Below are positions 49,397 through 61,875 of a DNA stretch of 64,000 bases, piece by piece. Source of the DNA: Dactylellina haptotyla. Its lineage: Eukaryota > Ascomycota > Orbiliomycetes > Orbiliales > Orbiliaceae. Every line of letters starts with the position of its first letter. Position 1 is the stretch's first letter. A program made the position numbers and the translations under genes. The notes under the pieces are model-generated. The model made no database searches. It was given only the letters and a program-made list of their open reading frames with translations, and had not been told where the DNA came from. The DNA is taken from NCBI GenBank assembly GCA_031310005.1, contig CM062379.1, forward strand, positions 5,952,001-6,016,000, in the 5' to 3' direction.

Positions 49397-49876
49397 TTTT
49401 AGTTGTTGTTGTATATATGTAGACACATCTTAGACAGCGTAATGTATACTGTGCTCTGGGTAAGAATATGGGGTTTTCAACTTTATAGCAAGTTGTGGGT
49501 TTGAAGATGTATATATTGTCTTCTAAGATCTTAGGTTCGGCGAGTGCCGATGGCAATTCAGCTTGTTGCTAATAGGTCCGATAAAAAGTGGGTACGATTG
49601 CATTAGTGTCGTATCTCTAATCTTGGCGAATCCGACTTCGCCTTCAACGAAATCGTTGGATATCAAACCTCTCTTAGCAAGTGTTTCGTGAATCGATAGA
49701 GCCTGAGTCGCCACCGGGTGGTATATATGTCACAAAAGAGATTTTTATCCAATACAAATATCTACACTCCAAAGGTATATACTTTATTCATAACTTGATT
49801 TCTGATATTGGAGCTCACGTGCCTGTCCCTTCATAGTAGTCCATCTTGAACCTTCGAAATCACAACGACCGACAAA
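49397..49876. other. Intergenic region, F-box 3' end and P450 promoter
   Basis: This 480-base space separates two genes on the same strand. It contains A/T-rich sequence, with TATATACTTTATTCAT about 100 bases before the P450 start as a possible TATA region. No gene is supported. Confidence 0.5.
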
Positions 49877-51927
49877 ATGGAGACGAGGTTCGCTAAAGAG
49901 CCAGGCAATTACTTAGGTTTTACGATCACGCAGCTGTCATTTTGGAACTTTGGCCTGCTACTCTGGCTGTCCTTTGTGTTTTATTGTGTTGGTCTCGCTT
50001 TCTATCGAGTATACCTGTCGCCACTATCAAAGATTCCGGGACCAGAAATAGCCGCTGCAACCAGTTGGTGGATTTTGTATCATGATTATAATAACCAAAG
50101 GACCAAAACTATCACAAATCTCCACTGGAAGTACGGCTCTATCGTACGAGTCGGTCCAAACGAGGTTTCATTTACATCAGCCTCAGCGGTAAAAGATATA
50201 TATACGGGTGCATCCCGTGAAAGCGGCTTCCCTAAAGGTATATTAATATATTCGAATTGGAAGAGAATAGAAAGCCCCATTGGTGGAACAACTCGTAATT
50301 GAAAACCCGAAATTTAGGATACCTATATGCAATGTTTACTCACTATGGAAAGTATAATATGTTCTCGTCGCTCCCCGTAGAAGAACATTCTTGGAGACGC
50401 CGAATGTTTGCGAGTTCCTATTCTCTAACAAACATTTTGAACAAAGAAGCGAAGCAAGGCGATATTTGGAGAATATCAGGGGAGTATCTGAAGTACATAC
50501 AAAGAGATGGTTACGACTACCCAAATCAACTTGGTTTTGCACTGGACATATACCCGGCCAATATTTATTATGCTTGCGATAACATAACGTCACATATTTT
50601 TGGGAGGGAACTGGGTACGAATGCTTTGGGATCGCGAATTGAAGACTCAAAAACAGGCCCGCAACGAGATGCTCTTGACGACTGGTACAATCCAACTAGA
50701 AGAGAGCTGGTAACTAACCAAAGACAACTTCACGACATGAATCTCGCTCGAAGTCTAACTAGGATTATAGATTTACTTGTGGACGGACTTCAATTTTTTG
50801 CTAAGATGCCTCGAAACGTTTGAAATGGTTTTCCAAAAAATTTCTTGTACAGTCAAAGGGCAGGCCAATCTGAATGCTGGATACACTGGGGGCACTCCTA
50901 TCCATCATTACGCATACACAAACATGCTGCATCTTAAGACCAAACAGACGACAGGACAAAATGTTGCACAAAAGCTTCTTTCAGAGAAGAGGTCAGACAG
51001 GACACCAGCTAGTTTCGATGAATATGGGGCAGCCAGTGAATCCATGGTGGGTAGATCTCTTGCATCACAATCTTAGGCTCTTTTGCATCAAGTGGGTCTC
51101 TGTATCACTAAAGAGGTTCTTTCCATATATCTAGGATCATATACTCGCAGGTGAGAGCCAGAGATCGGCACAGTTATTATCCATATGGCAGGTATGTTTT
51201 ATGAAACTAACGGCAAAATAGGAATGGATACCACGGGTGACACTTTGTCTTTTCTCATGTATAACCTTTCCTTGCCCGCAAATCATGAGTATCAAGAGAG
51301 GGTTAGGAGGAGCTTACCAGAACTGCCCCCCTTCGATCAGCCGTTGACCTTGGCCGCGATATCTCAAATATTAAACAACCCTTATCTCAATAGCGTAATC
51401 AAGGAAACACTTCTGATATATCCCGCAATTCCTGTTACGTTACCTCGAGTTGTGCCCCACGGAGGCAGGGTGATCGATGGATTCAGGCTCCCCGCTGGCA
51501 CTTTAGCCTCTTCTTCGGTTTACGCAGTGAATCAAAGCCTTCTCCAAGATTTCGAGAAGATTCCGGAAACATATCAATGGAAACCCAGTAGATGGCTTGT
51601 AGAATCAGATGCAGACAAAGACGGGGTACAAGAGCTAGAAAGGAGGCTATGGAGCTTTGGTTCCGGTGGTAGAGGTGAGCTTACTTCCCAAGCTCCCATG
51701 GAACGTTTTTTGATCTAACCATTCATCGAAGGTTGTATCGGAAAACAGTACGGAATATTACGCCTTTTCTACAGTTAATTAATATATTATACGAGAGCTC
51801 AGTATGACTAATATATTGTCGACATAGCCTTGCAATCGTCGAAATATCACTTTTGTTGGCCGCAGTTTTATCAAGATTTCGGCTTCGACCGGCTGAGGAT
51901 AGCCCTATAACTGTCACTCACGAGTAA
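49877..51927 (+). CDS. Cytochrome P450 monooxygenase with altered ExxR motif
   Basis: Seven exons (49877-50237, 50318-50709, 50771-51046, 51135-51150, 51222-51674, 51732-51747, 51828-51927) give 537 aa, a normal length. A membrane anchor (about 22-44, WNFGLLLWLSFVFYCVGLAF) precedes a hinge KIPGPE (52-57). Helix C region: EEHSWRRRMFASSYS. I-helix motif AGMDTT spans 348-353. The heme loop FGSGGRGCIG puts the iron-binding Cys at 501. The C-terminus (HLAIVEISLLLAAVLSRF) is complete. Exons 4 and 6 are 16 nt each and complete the I-helix and heme motifs. At the K-helix the sequence is KETLLIYP: Glu410 is present but the usual Arg is Leu413. As a class it should be an ER-bound monooxygenase using P450 reductase; the substrate is unknown. 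The Leu substitution may impair heme incorporation, so activity is uncertain. Confidence 0.85.
51135..51150 (+). other. 16-nt microexon of the P450 (I-helix DHILAG)
   Basis: TCTAG precedes GATCATATACTCGCAG and GTGAGA follows. Translated with its neighbours it gives SESM-DHILAG-MDTTGDT, restoring the family's I-helix exactly. Skipping it would remove five residues and break the frame. Confidence 0.8.
51732..51747 (+). other. 16-nt microexon of the P450 (heme CIGK)
   Basis: CGAAG precedes GTTGTATCGGAAAACA and GTACGG follows. It supplies the heme-ligand Cys and joins GGRG to HLAIVEI as in ordinary P450s. Reading on without splicing stops within a few codons. Confidence 0.85.
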
Positions 51928-54900
51928 GATACATATTTATGGGGCCCGAAATTTCATGCAGAAACGTAAAGTGCTAATCGGTGGCTGAGTTATTTAGACA
52001 ATGGACTGCGAGGAGAAGTTTCCGAGATATTGCGTATATGAATGGATTTGAAGGAATTGTTCGTTTTGAGCCGTTAAAGCAATGAAGGCTGCTAGTTTGT
52101 CTGCACGTCATTTTACGATTTGGTTCCCGGTTTTACTCATGGGCGAATATGCTCTCCACTCTGAGGATTTAGGCCGCCTTATCAACGCATTTCCTTACTC
52201 TACATGTTGGATTTCTTCCTGCATCTAGGTCTCGGTTTATTTTTCGAATATCAATGTGCATCCAGATATACCTCCATGGCTCCATGAAAGCTGATAACCT
52301 CATATTAGTTCACCTGAACATGCCTAGAAAAATACAAACTATCGGTAGCCGGGCTTGCAGGAACACGCTCGTTTGATCCATGGGATGCATATCGATATTA
52401 AATTCTCAACTGAACCGGGGAGTTCGGACCGCTCCACCCTGCTTGTGCATTACCCAGACACCTCGAAATGCAGAAATGGCACTGGGATTTTTATCTCCCT
52501 GTACGCTTAAGAAGAACCATGGACTCGTCTAAGCCTTTTCCCGTTCGTCAACCGTTGCACGGATAGTGTTGAGTTGAGATATTGAAGTCGTAATCAGAAG
52601 TCGGCCGTCAGCTCATACAGCTGAAAACCAAATGTAAATGCATCCTAGTTCGCGGGTAGAATTATAAACCGCTTGGGCATCATTAGACGAGAAAAATGAA
52701 ATGCCCGTGAATATACTGGGTTTATTTTAGGCCGTTCAAAAGACGAGCCTTCCGAATTACATAACAAAGCCTTTGAGCCATCGGCATTTTACAATCGGTT
52801 TTCAGGAACCTCACCGCCGTAGACGGAGGACTTTGCGGGGTGAATACGACGACAGTCGCATATCAAACTTCTTGTTCCATAATATGTATTTGTTAATTAC
52901 CCGGTTCCGGTTAAATATTCTCGAGGTTCCTAGAAATCACTCCACCACTCCACCGTAAAAGGCCGCCAAGTCACCCCGCACTCAAACCCCGTTGCATTTG
53001 CGTTCCACTAATATTGTATGAAAGACGAGTCGATGCAGTCACCTGTGTCAAAACGAACAAACGAAACATGTGGCGTGTCGATCCTACGGCATGCAGCAAG
53101 AATATTGCCATGTATATGCAGTGCTGCAGCGGTTCTCGGGATGGAGAGAAACATGTTCAACTGCGTTCTAACATGCGCTTGTGCCAGTACTTGATTCGTT
53201 CGGCTTTTCAGGCGAATAAAAAAATTTAAAATTATGCGGTATTAAAGTAACCAGGAAGTGCTCAGTCATCCCATGAGACAGGTAAACGGCTGCCTGAGAA
53301 AAATAATATGGAGAGTATAATATTTCCTCGTTTTATAGAGTGCAGACGACGAAAGGCGAGATTAAGACAGTTGTTTATGTTTGGCATATGAGAATTGTCA
53401 ATGCACCATCACACTCTATATCATATAGTACTCTTAGACAGCGTGATAGGCATGTCCAAGTCGTGGCAGGGAATGCTACCAACAATTGAATATTAGCGGG
53501 TGGGCGACGAGGTATCGTATAATTGCTCTAAAGTTATCCAACCCATGATAATGAGGGCTGGCTAAATTAAAACAAGAGAGAAAAAATAAAATTGTCAGCA
53601 ACTTAGCCGCTCTCAGACTTCGAACCGAGTCACGTTTATGAAGCCAACCCAGCTTGATATCTCGCCGAAAAGCTGGGAGCGCACGGTGATTCTGTAGCTT
53701 GATCAGCATCCAAAAATGGTGTTGCATCTGTTTGTGCATGAGGTTGCACAAACAACTGAAACCCGCAATCAACACGGGAATTCATCTGATGTTCTGGCAT
53801 GAACATGAACCAGGCTCAAGCTCAAGCTAGCGATTTTCGATTTAATCTGCGGTAAAGAACAATGTTTGTATAGGGTTTGATATAAACTATCATTTTCCCC
53901 GGTTTTTCTGCTGAGTTCCCTTGTAAGGGAAAGATTGACGTTAATCAAGACCTTGAAGGTCTAACCGCAGGATTCTCGATGAACAAACCCAGGAGCCTAA
54001 TCTAGGGAAATCCGAAGGAGAATACCCGATCGCGCTTGGTCGATCGAGTCAAGTTCTTAGTTGAAGTCTTAAGCTTTATCGAATCGAATCTCTCTCGTAA
54101 ATTTTTGTGATATTCGCCTTGTCATATTCTGGAAATAGAATAGTCGTGGACCGTGCGCGGGGGTAGCTTTGTCCACGTCGGACTCCGAGCTTGACGATTT
54201 GCTACGGTGGGTCTTGGTGCTTCCGGTTAAAAAGCTGGGACAGCACCAAGGTTTCAGAACATGGTGAATTCATGTTCACAAGAAGCAACTGTGGGTTTTG
54301 GAATAGGGCACGAGACTGGTTCATCGGAGTTGGAAGAATAATTCCCCACACCAGTCTGGGATAGAGTGTACGAGGTGCCAGGTTGGCTAGCTAAAGTTCG
54401 CTTTCTTTTGGAAACTCCCAGGCGGCGGGCCATTGATCGCCTATGGAAAACCCTTGTCTTCGAATTGGCACACACTTGGGGAACGATGTCAAAGGGCAAG
54501 AACAGCTGTACAGGACTTCTAGAAGAAACAATGAGTTACGAAATAGATGCGCCAGTCGAACATGCCAGCAGCGCTTCCACAAACAAGCTGCCCAATTGTC
54601 CTAAGTGAAGAAGCAAAGATCTCTTATTTTCTGCTCACGGAGATTTGGCATGGGGCTAGTTTGACGACGCACGGAAGCTCTTGGCACGTCTAGAACAACC
54701 AACATCCCGTCAATCTCACATCGACCGACGTGGAGTTTTCTCTCCCCGATTTATTGCTGATTAAGGTTACTTTGAGCTGAGGCCCTTTATTGCAGGTGCA
54801 GGAGGTTCCAGTGATTGCCGCATGACCCACTCTGTTCCTCCGAGTTTCTCCCATGATATATAACGGCTATTTATCGCAGAATTTTGTGGTGGAAGTTATG

Positions 54901-56451
54901 TTGTGCCTAGATACAGCCTGCTGCGCTGCATTTACTTAACCGGAATTCGAATTTTGAGCGACTGGCCACTTCTGAGTTCCCTCCTGCTGCGTGAGTCGAT
55001 ATATAATATTATCCCGTTCTTTTATTGACAGAATGCAACATTACACCCATGCCCTAGAAACACCAGTTCATCTCATCTTGTCCATCGTGTTAGGTTTGGC
55101 GCCGTAGAGATTGGGGTGCTTTTTCAATATCAATCTGGCGCAAGCTCGCGAGGCAGTAGACGAGGCCGGCTGGTCCCATCCCTCCCACAAGTGGATGAAT
55201 TGAAGCTTCTCGTCATCCGCACCGAGTTTTATGCCCCTCCCCCATTATATCCCCGCAATCACGAGCTGCTCTTCCGCATAATCGCTCGTCCCTTGTAATT
55301 GGAGTTCCTCTCCCTTTAACCCCGCAACTCCTGTCGAATCCCTGTCCGTTGAATCGCAAATATCACGGTGCCAGAAACAAGGTGCCTTTTCTTTTGCGAA
55401 GTAACTCACCTGACGGGACGCAATTCCCAACCTTCAAGAACCCCCCTGGCCCTTAATTTTTTTTCCTACCAAAGGAAGAGTTGAACTTTTTACCCGACAT
55501 TGCCAGACCTGCTTGTTCTCTGTGGTATGATCTACCATTATTCAGGTTCTCCTGCGATTGTTTCGCTCAAACATCCCGAAGTATAATCAAGGCTAACTGC
55601 AAAGGGTATTCAGTAGACGGTTTCGTTTTCAGATCCTCGATGGATCCAATCCTTGGACCAGTCTTGTCTTTCCGAAAATAAATAAAACCAACCCGAATTT
55701 AATATCTTCTAGATATAACCGACGCTCACCCTTGCGGAAAGATGGACTGGACCTAGAAAGGAGCTGCATTGATGGCGAAGATATTGCTTTCTAGAAGGTC
55801 ATCCCTCATCCGCCCTATTCGTTCAAAAGCTTCGTCACACCTCAAACTTGCGCCACCACGCTTTCACTGACAGCCCTGTTCAATATAACACACATCTTTT
55901 CGACGACTAGTCACATACAAACTCAAAGCCGAGGCTCAAGTCATCCATACTAAAATAATCGAATTAGATCCCCTTACTTACTCTCAACATTCATCATATA
56001 CCTTTAATTATTTTGCTCGTATATATCAGCGATATACCCATATCAAACCAACGGATACAGCCGAAGTTGTCACAAAGATACACAATATCCCGCTCATATT
56101 CTACTCCATTTGCCCCCAGATTAGCCACCAAGAACACATTCTCCCCTATTTACTTTTGCCACTCTTACCACCGTTAGGTTTTGAAGTGCTCGATTGAATT
56201 TTGTTGCGGTCACTCGTGTATCAGGTTTCTTCACCTCGACGCTCAGGACCCACAAGAATCTCTCCAACATCACCCCACCAGTCGCAACTCTGGAGCCTCT
56301 AGTAGTAAACCGAGGACCGTTTAAGTTGGGAGCAAGTCTCCAAAATAAACGGCGTGGATTTCGATCTAAATTATTCGGCATACGGAAGCCAACATCTACA
56401 TCACAGAATAACGCAAATACATTAGTACGGCTCAGCCGTATACAAAACGCC
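51928..56451. other. 4.5-kb gene-poor region between the P450 and a Zn2Cys6 factor
   Basis: No gene could be supported. The frame at 54366-54608 (MYEVPGWLAKVRFLLETPRR...) looks mildly protein-like, with an interrupted continuation upstream, but no family was recognised; it may be a decayed gene or chance. A TTCGAA-containing stem near 53620-53660 resembles a tRNA T-arm but lacks a matching acceptor and D arm. The last several hundred bases (55.7-56.45 kb) are the leader of the transcription-factor gene. Confidence 0.4.
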
Positions 56452-58804
56452 ATGACGTCCTCACCGGACGCCTCACCGTCCTCCGCAATGTCGGGAACGG
56501 GTGTACCACAGTTATCAATAAATACATCAGATGCCGTAACGAATGGGAACGGTATCTCAAACGGGGGTGGAGCAAGAAGAACATCACAGGCAACTAGCGT
56601 GGAGCCTACAAGCGCGCGACCAGATGTGGAACGAGCAGACTCCCAAGGCCCGGGAGACCAAGCACCTATGAGCGCTGTATCACAGACAGGCACGAATGGA
56701 CGGAAACGATCAAATACTGATGGTGTTGAATATCCACGAAGGAGAGCTACAATTGCAGTGAGTTTTCGTCTGTTTGCCTTTTATATCGATGAACAAGAAT
56801 TAAACTTGGCATGTTTCTAGTGTGAGGTATGCCGTTCGAGGAAATCTCGCTGTGACGGCTCGCGGCCAAAATGTCGACTTTGTATAGAACTAAATGCAGA
56901 GTGCATCTATCGCGAACCCGGCATCAAATTAGACGCTGGTGACAAGTTGATACTTGAGCACCTAAACCGAATCGAAAGTTTGCTACAAAATGCGCTTCCT
57001 TCTACTCCACCAGGCAGTGGTATGGCTATGTCAGCTTCTCCAGCCATCAGTCATTCAACAAATCTTAGTGGCGATGGACGTCTAGCACAGCTCAACATCG
57101 GGATGGGAAATAATCTCACAGGTGGCATGGGTGCGTGGTCGAATATCAACAACATCTCGAGCATGCCGAAGAACCATTCAACACCAGCCCTGAATCTACT
57201 ACAGTGGCCGAAGATTAATCATTTAGTTTCTTTGCCTTACTCGCCCGAAACCTTACTTCAAGTCGAACTCGAGCGGCCACCCCTTCAGTTCAATACAAGC
57301 ATGAATCTCGACCTTTCAAACACCAACGCGTATGTCCAGGCTTACTTTGAACGAGTCAACGTTTGGTATGCTGTTGTCAATCCGTATAATTGGACGAGCC
57401 TCTATAAAACCGCTCTGTCGCAAGGATTCAGAACCGGCCCCGAAAGTTGCGTGGTTTTGTTAGTTCTAGCTTTAGGGCAAGCCAGTACCAGAGGATCGAT
57501 CTCACGGATTCCCCTCCACGAAGACCCCCCAGGGATGTCATATTTCTCCGCAGCATGGTCACTACTCCCTTCGCTCATGACTAGGACGACAATGTTGTCA
57601 GCGCAGTGCATGATCCTAACATCCGCGTACCTTTTCTACCTTGTGCGACCACTGGAGGCCTGGACGCTTCTCAGCAGCATCAGTATGAAATTACAGCTGC
57701 TTCTCACCACCAACCCTCCTGCTCTGCTTCCAACTTCGAGCAGAGAGCTAAGCGAGCGCGTATTCTGGAATGCTCTGCTATTCGAGAGGTAGACCACCAA
57801 TCCCAATTATTTTGGACCTTTTCATACTCATCTAGCTGATACTAGTGTATTCAAATCCAGCGATCTACTTGCCGAGTTAGATCTGCCACATTCGGGTATT
57901 GTAACATTTGAAGAGTCCATAGGGCTTCCTTGCGGTTTCGAAATCGAAGATGAGGACTCCCCCGCTGGAGTCCGCGACGACTTGTGGTATTTCCTCGCCG
58001 AAATTGCGTTGAGGCGCCTTCTCAACCGTGTCAGCCACTTGATCTATTCCGAAGCCAACAGAGAGAGATCGATATCATCTCTAGGACCAATCGTCGGCGA
58101 ACTCGACTATCAGTTGACGCAGTGGTATGAAAGTCTACCACTCGCATTGCAGTTCCCTCACAACAGAGTTCAGTTGAGCAACCCGATTCAAACGGTCCTC
58201 AGACTTCGATATTTCGCCTGCCGAACCATAATCTTCCGTCCATATATCCATGCAGTGCTCAAAGATGAGAAGTTGGGGATGGATACTGTTGTTAGAGAAA
58301 ACTGCCGAAAATGCTTAGAAGCTTGTTTGAGACAACTCGAGCATATTACTGAACAGTAAGACTGTTCTCATTCCAAGATATGAAATAGAGGTGACGCCTA
58401 ACCATTACATTTATAGCCACGCGGGCCATATGCCGTATTTGTGGCAAGGAGCTCTCTCGTAAGTATTAATTCACTCATCAAATAGTCGAAAACGAATACT
58501 AAACTTTGAATAGCATGGTTTCCCAAAGTCTATTGGTTATGGGTGCAACCATGTCACCTTCATTGGCAGCCGTGTTACCACCAGCGGGTAAGTGGAATAA
58601 TAGACCTTATAGTAGGATTATTATAGGATTAGAAACTAATGCGCTGTGCTGCTAGATAATATCGATAAGATGTTGAAAGACGTTATCACCGAACTACAAC
58701 ACTATGCGCACCTTGCCCCGAGCCTTAAACTCTCTCTTGAACTAGTAACTGAGGCTGAAGAACGGCGGCGGTATTTCTTGAGAGAATCCGGGATGCGCCT
58801 TTGA
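56452..58804 (+). CDS. Zn2Cys6 fungal-specific transcription factor
   Basis: Six exons (56452-56757, 56821-57788, 57861-58355, 58417-58458, 58514-58587, 58656-58804) give 677 aa. A disordered Ser/Thr-rich N-terminus ends in basic residues (GRKRSNTDGVEYPRRRATIA). The binuclear zinc cluster is C103-x2-C106-x6-C113-x6-C120-x2-C123-x6-C130 (CEVCRSRKSRCDGSRPKC), followed by a linker and the short dimerisation helix LEHLNRIESLL. The middle-homology (fungal_trans) region covers about 230-560, with ESDLLAELDLPHSG and FACRTIIFRPYI. The first intron lies exactly before the first cluster Cys. Frame upstream of the chosen ATG is open but has no other ATG. It is expected to bind CGG-type DNA sites in the nucleus; targets are unknown. 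Exons 4 and 5 are short (42 and 74 nt). Confidence 0.9.
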
Positions 58805-59601
58805 TCGGAAATAGCAAATCTTTGATAAATTCATCATGTTTGCTCCGCTTATCCCATCAATAGCGTCGAAACAAAACCCGCGATAATATTCACGACTATC
58901 CCATCTGCGAACTTATATTGCAACTTACGGCCGCAATCATTCAATATTCGACTATGTGTTACTACCAATATTTCCCACTTAAAAGTTCAGTAAAGTAGGC
59001 GTTATCCATTCCAAACAATCTACTCTGCTGGAAGATGACCTCTTTCTTGAGTATCCACCCGTAAATTAAAATTACCCGAGAAAAATCGAGGCTATGAATT
59101 TGTCAATACCTTGTCCTCTGTACTTTTGCCTTATGTTTTGTCCTTCGTATACACTTTTTTGCTTGTTATCATATCATTAGCTTTATTAATCAGGATCTGG
59201 GATCATGTACATGAAAAATTTATTACCATATATTATGAGCATTTGCAATCACGTTATCGAAACAATTTATTGCGCCCCTGATACTGGGTAAGTTTTGGTA
59301 GGGTTTTAATATCTTGCGATTTCATTTCCATAATAACCGACATTCTTATTATCCGTCATCTGATCACGGGGTCTTCCAATTTTAGGAGGTCGGGTGGAGC
59401 TTGCTTTCGGGATCCCGCGGCGATACCAAGATCCATGATGCTAGTCCGCTGCACAGGAGTTCTAACATATATTGAATCTTAACATGGGCGACCGGTGTTT
59501 GTGTTGATATCTGTTGTTTCTGCCCTTCACCTTTCGTTTCAACTTTGATCCTGTCAGAATTGCAATATTGAGCCCCAAGAATCTTGGACCGTCACATATC
59601 G
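58805..59601. other. Intergenic region
   Basis: A/T-rich sequence lies between the transcription factor and the SET gene on the same strand. I see nothing beyond probable 3' and 5' untranslated regions. Confidence 0.5.
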
Positions 59602-60324
59602 ATGGCCTCAGGCTCCAAGCCTGTAGTCAAGAATTGGCCACAGGATATCAAATATCTAACTCGACCAACCTTGTCGAAGAAGCTGGGCCAGATTATCCTC
59701 GGCCCGCTAGGGTTCAACGAAAAACCCGGTCCTCGATTCGCGACCAGCCCCTCTGAGAATGTGGCTATAAAGAAAATAACAGAGCCTTCACACCCAGCAC
59801 TTGGGGAGTACGGATTGTTCGGTATGCGCATAATGCAGTGCTGATGCAGCCTAATCATGGAGGCCCACTCTCACGATGCATCGAAGCCTGCAAGAAAAAC
59901 AAAGAAAACCTTAAAATGATCGAGTTTACTAACAGTATTTGACAATAATCTGCCAAATCGAATAGCAACCAAGAATCTGCCGCCAGGATCCCATATCTTG
60001 GACTACCTCGGCCACTATCACGAAACAACACCAGAGGACACTGACGAAGCCTCAAATTACGATCTAGTGCTCACGCGAGATGTCGGGGGCACCGGCCGAG
60101 GCGTAGCTATTGATGCACGCTTCGCAGGCAACGAAGCCCGTATGATCAATGATTATCGCGGCATCGCCGCGAAACCGAATGCTGAGTTTAAGGAGCGAGA
60201 GGCTGGGATCATGGGAGTATATGTTGTTGTGAACAACGGTATCAAAGGATTCAAAGGGGTCAAGAAAGGCGACGAGATACTACTAAGTTACGGGCGCTCG
60301 TTCTGGAATGAGAGGAAGGAGTGA
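59602..60324 (+). CDS. Short SET-domain protein, putative lysine methyltransferase
   Basis: Two exons (59602-59821, 59966-60324) give 192 aa. The 144-bp intron has a GTATGC donor and a TTACTAACAG branch site. SET features: the N-terminal strand GEYGLFATKNLPPGSHILDY (about 69-88), the NHS/C-equivalent MINDYRG (Asn135) and GDEILLSYGRSFW near the end. It consists almost entirely of the SET core, with no pre-SET or post-SET cysteines visible. NDYR replaces the common NHSC, as in divergent fungal SET proteins that may act on non-histone targets. SET enzymes move a methyl group from S-adenosylmethionine to lysine. Substrate and location are unknown. An upstream exon is possible, since the start is chosen only as the first in-frame ATG. 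Confidence 0.75.
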
Positions 60325-61875
60325 TATGCAGCACGGTGGCGGCTTCAGGCCCACACTCTGGAGGACATCAAACGATGTATCCCAATTGGTTCTTGGAATG
60401 TTGGAAGAGGTTTCGATGTAGCTGCAGCGGGCACATTATTCTGCATATATCATAGGGTTCCGTGTTTGCTGTCGCGTCCAAAAGAATTCTGTTTCATAAT
60501 AAAGGCTCTGACGGTGTTCGTAATGATAGTAAGCCCGTGATATAGGCATTTTGAGATTCTTTACAAGCCGATTTTCGGCTCCTAGATTAGCCCCGTCGCA
60601 AAGGATTTCCTTGTCCTGCAAGCTTGCGTGTATGTGGGGAAAATTGATGTAGAAAGGAGTAGGCCAACGGCGGTTATAGAGTTTACATTGATGTCTGAAG
60701 AGTATCATTGTCCTACATTACTGCACGTGCTTCTGAACCATGGACGATCCATAATATTATCTGAAGCCGAGGAAATTTCGGACATGGCTTATCATGGCAG
60801 TGGCGACCGCGTATAAAGGGGGCTTCGGCTGATAATATCAGCGTGTAGCTTCCGCTTTTGTCATGTCAAGATCGCGAGACATCTTGAATTTTAATCAAAA
60901 CTTCGGTACATGATGAAATAAATGCAGGCGGAGCCAATGTCAACATCTTAAGGAGTAAGGTGACTTTTAGCCAACGCTACGAATGCACCGATTTGACATT
61001 GCAACTGCTGATGATATCCCCACTATCACGTTCTGTCGAAAATAAATCAGATCAGATACGAGAGTGACAAACCGGCGCACATTTTGACAAATTATCCACT
61101 TAGCTCTGTGCGCTATGCTCTGATGGCTTTCCAGATTCTGTGCCGAAGTGGGCCAGGCCAGTTTGGTGAAACTAAACACCAGTGAAACAGGAGAACAACC
61201 GCACAGGCCTGCAAGTGAACGCCTGGGCAAACAAACGTCAAAGTATGCAGAGGCCTGCACAAACCAAGATCGCAACCCAAGTCCAAAGGCGGACATTGAC
61301 AGGAGGGGCGATTTCGCACGTTGTCGATCCCATTTTACGTCCCGTCTAAGGTTTAACGCGCGATTAACTCGAAACGTGGTTCAGTTTTGAAAGATTATAA
61401 TTCACTTTTGATATTGACAGTAAAGACGGTCCAGCTATCTTCCCCCTTTTCCCTAGACTCATCTGTAAGGGTATCAAGAAACAAAATATTGAGAAAAACA
61501 ACACCCGAAAAGGGTTTTTTTGTGGATAAGGAAACGATCGCAGGAAATGGCTAGTCTGCGATAAAGAATCAGGAGGGTCCGTCGATAAGACTGAGATACA
61601 CAACTCCATCAAGTAAATGTGAAAGAATAAAAAGATTTCCCAGTATAATTAAGGGTAGATATTGGTATCAACAAAAAGGAAAGAAGAGAAGATTTTTTGT
61701 TCAATGAGGACTATCGGCTTTGGAAGCCTCAATCAACGTATACCAGACCACTGGTGTAAATGCAAAAAACAAGAAACAGATGATCGCTAAATCGACAAGA
61801 TAAAATACCGAAAAAATGAAAGATATACTTGAATGAAACAAATACCGAACGACTATTAAGTGTGAAAGACGATCC
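60325..61875. other. Intergenic region
   Basis: No supported gene. Short frames on both strands (for example 60967-61296) lack domains. The right part is A/T-rich and includes the probable 3' end of the minus-strand gene at 61876. Confidence 0.45.

Noticed and set aside
49877-51927. First impression that the P450 is a pseudogene with many frame breaks
   Set aside because: All apparent breaks are resolved by GT..AG introns in phase, giving a complete 537-aa protein. Only the ExxR substitution remains unusual.
53600-53690. tRNA-like element on the minus strand (TTCGAA loop and CAT-containing loop)
   Set aside because: The T-loop is one base too long, no matching 7-bp acceptor stem or D arm could be drawn, and the A box is poor.
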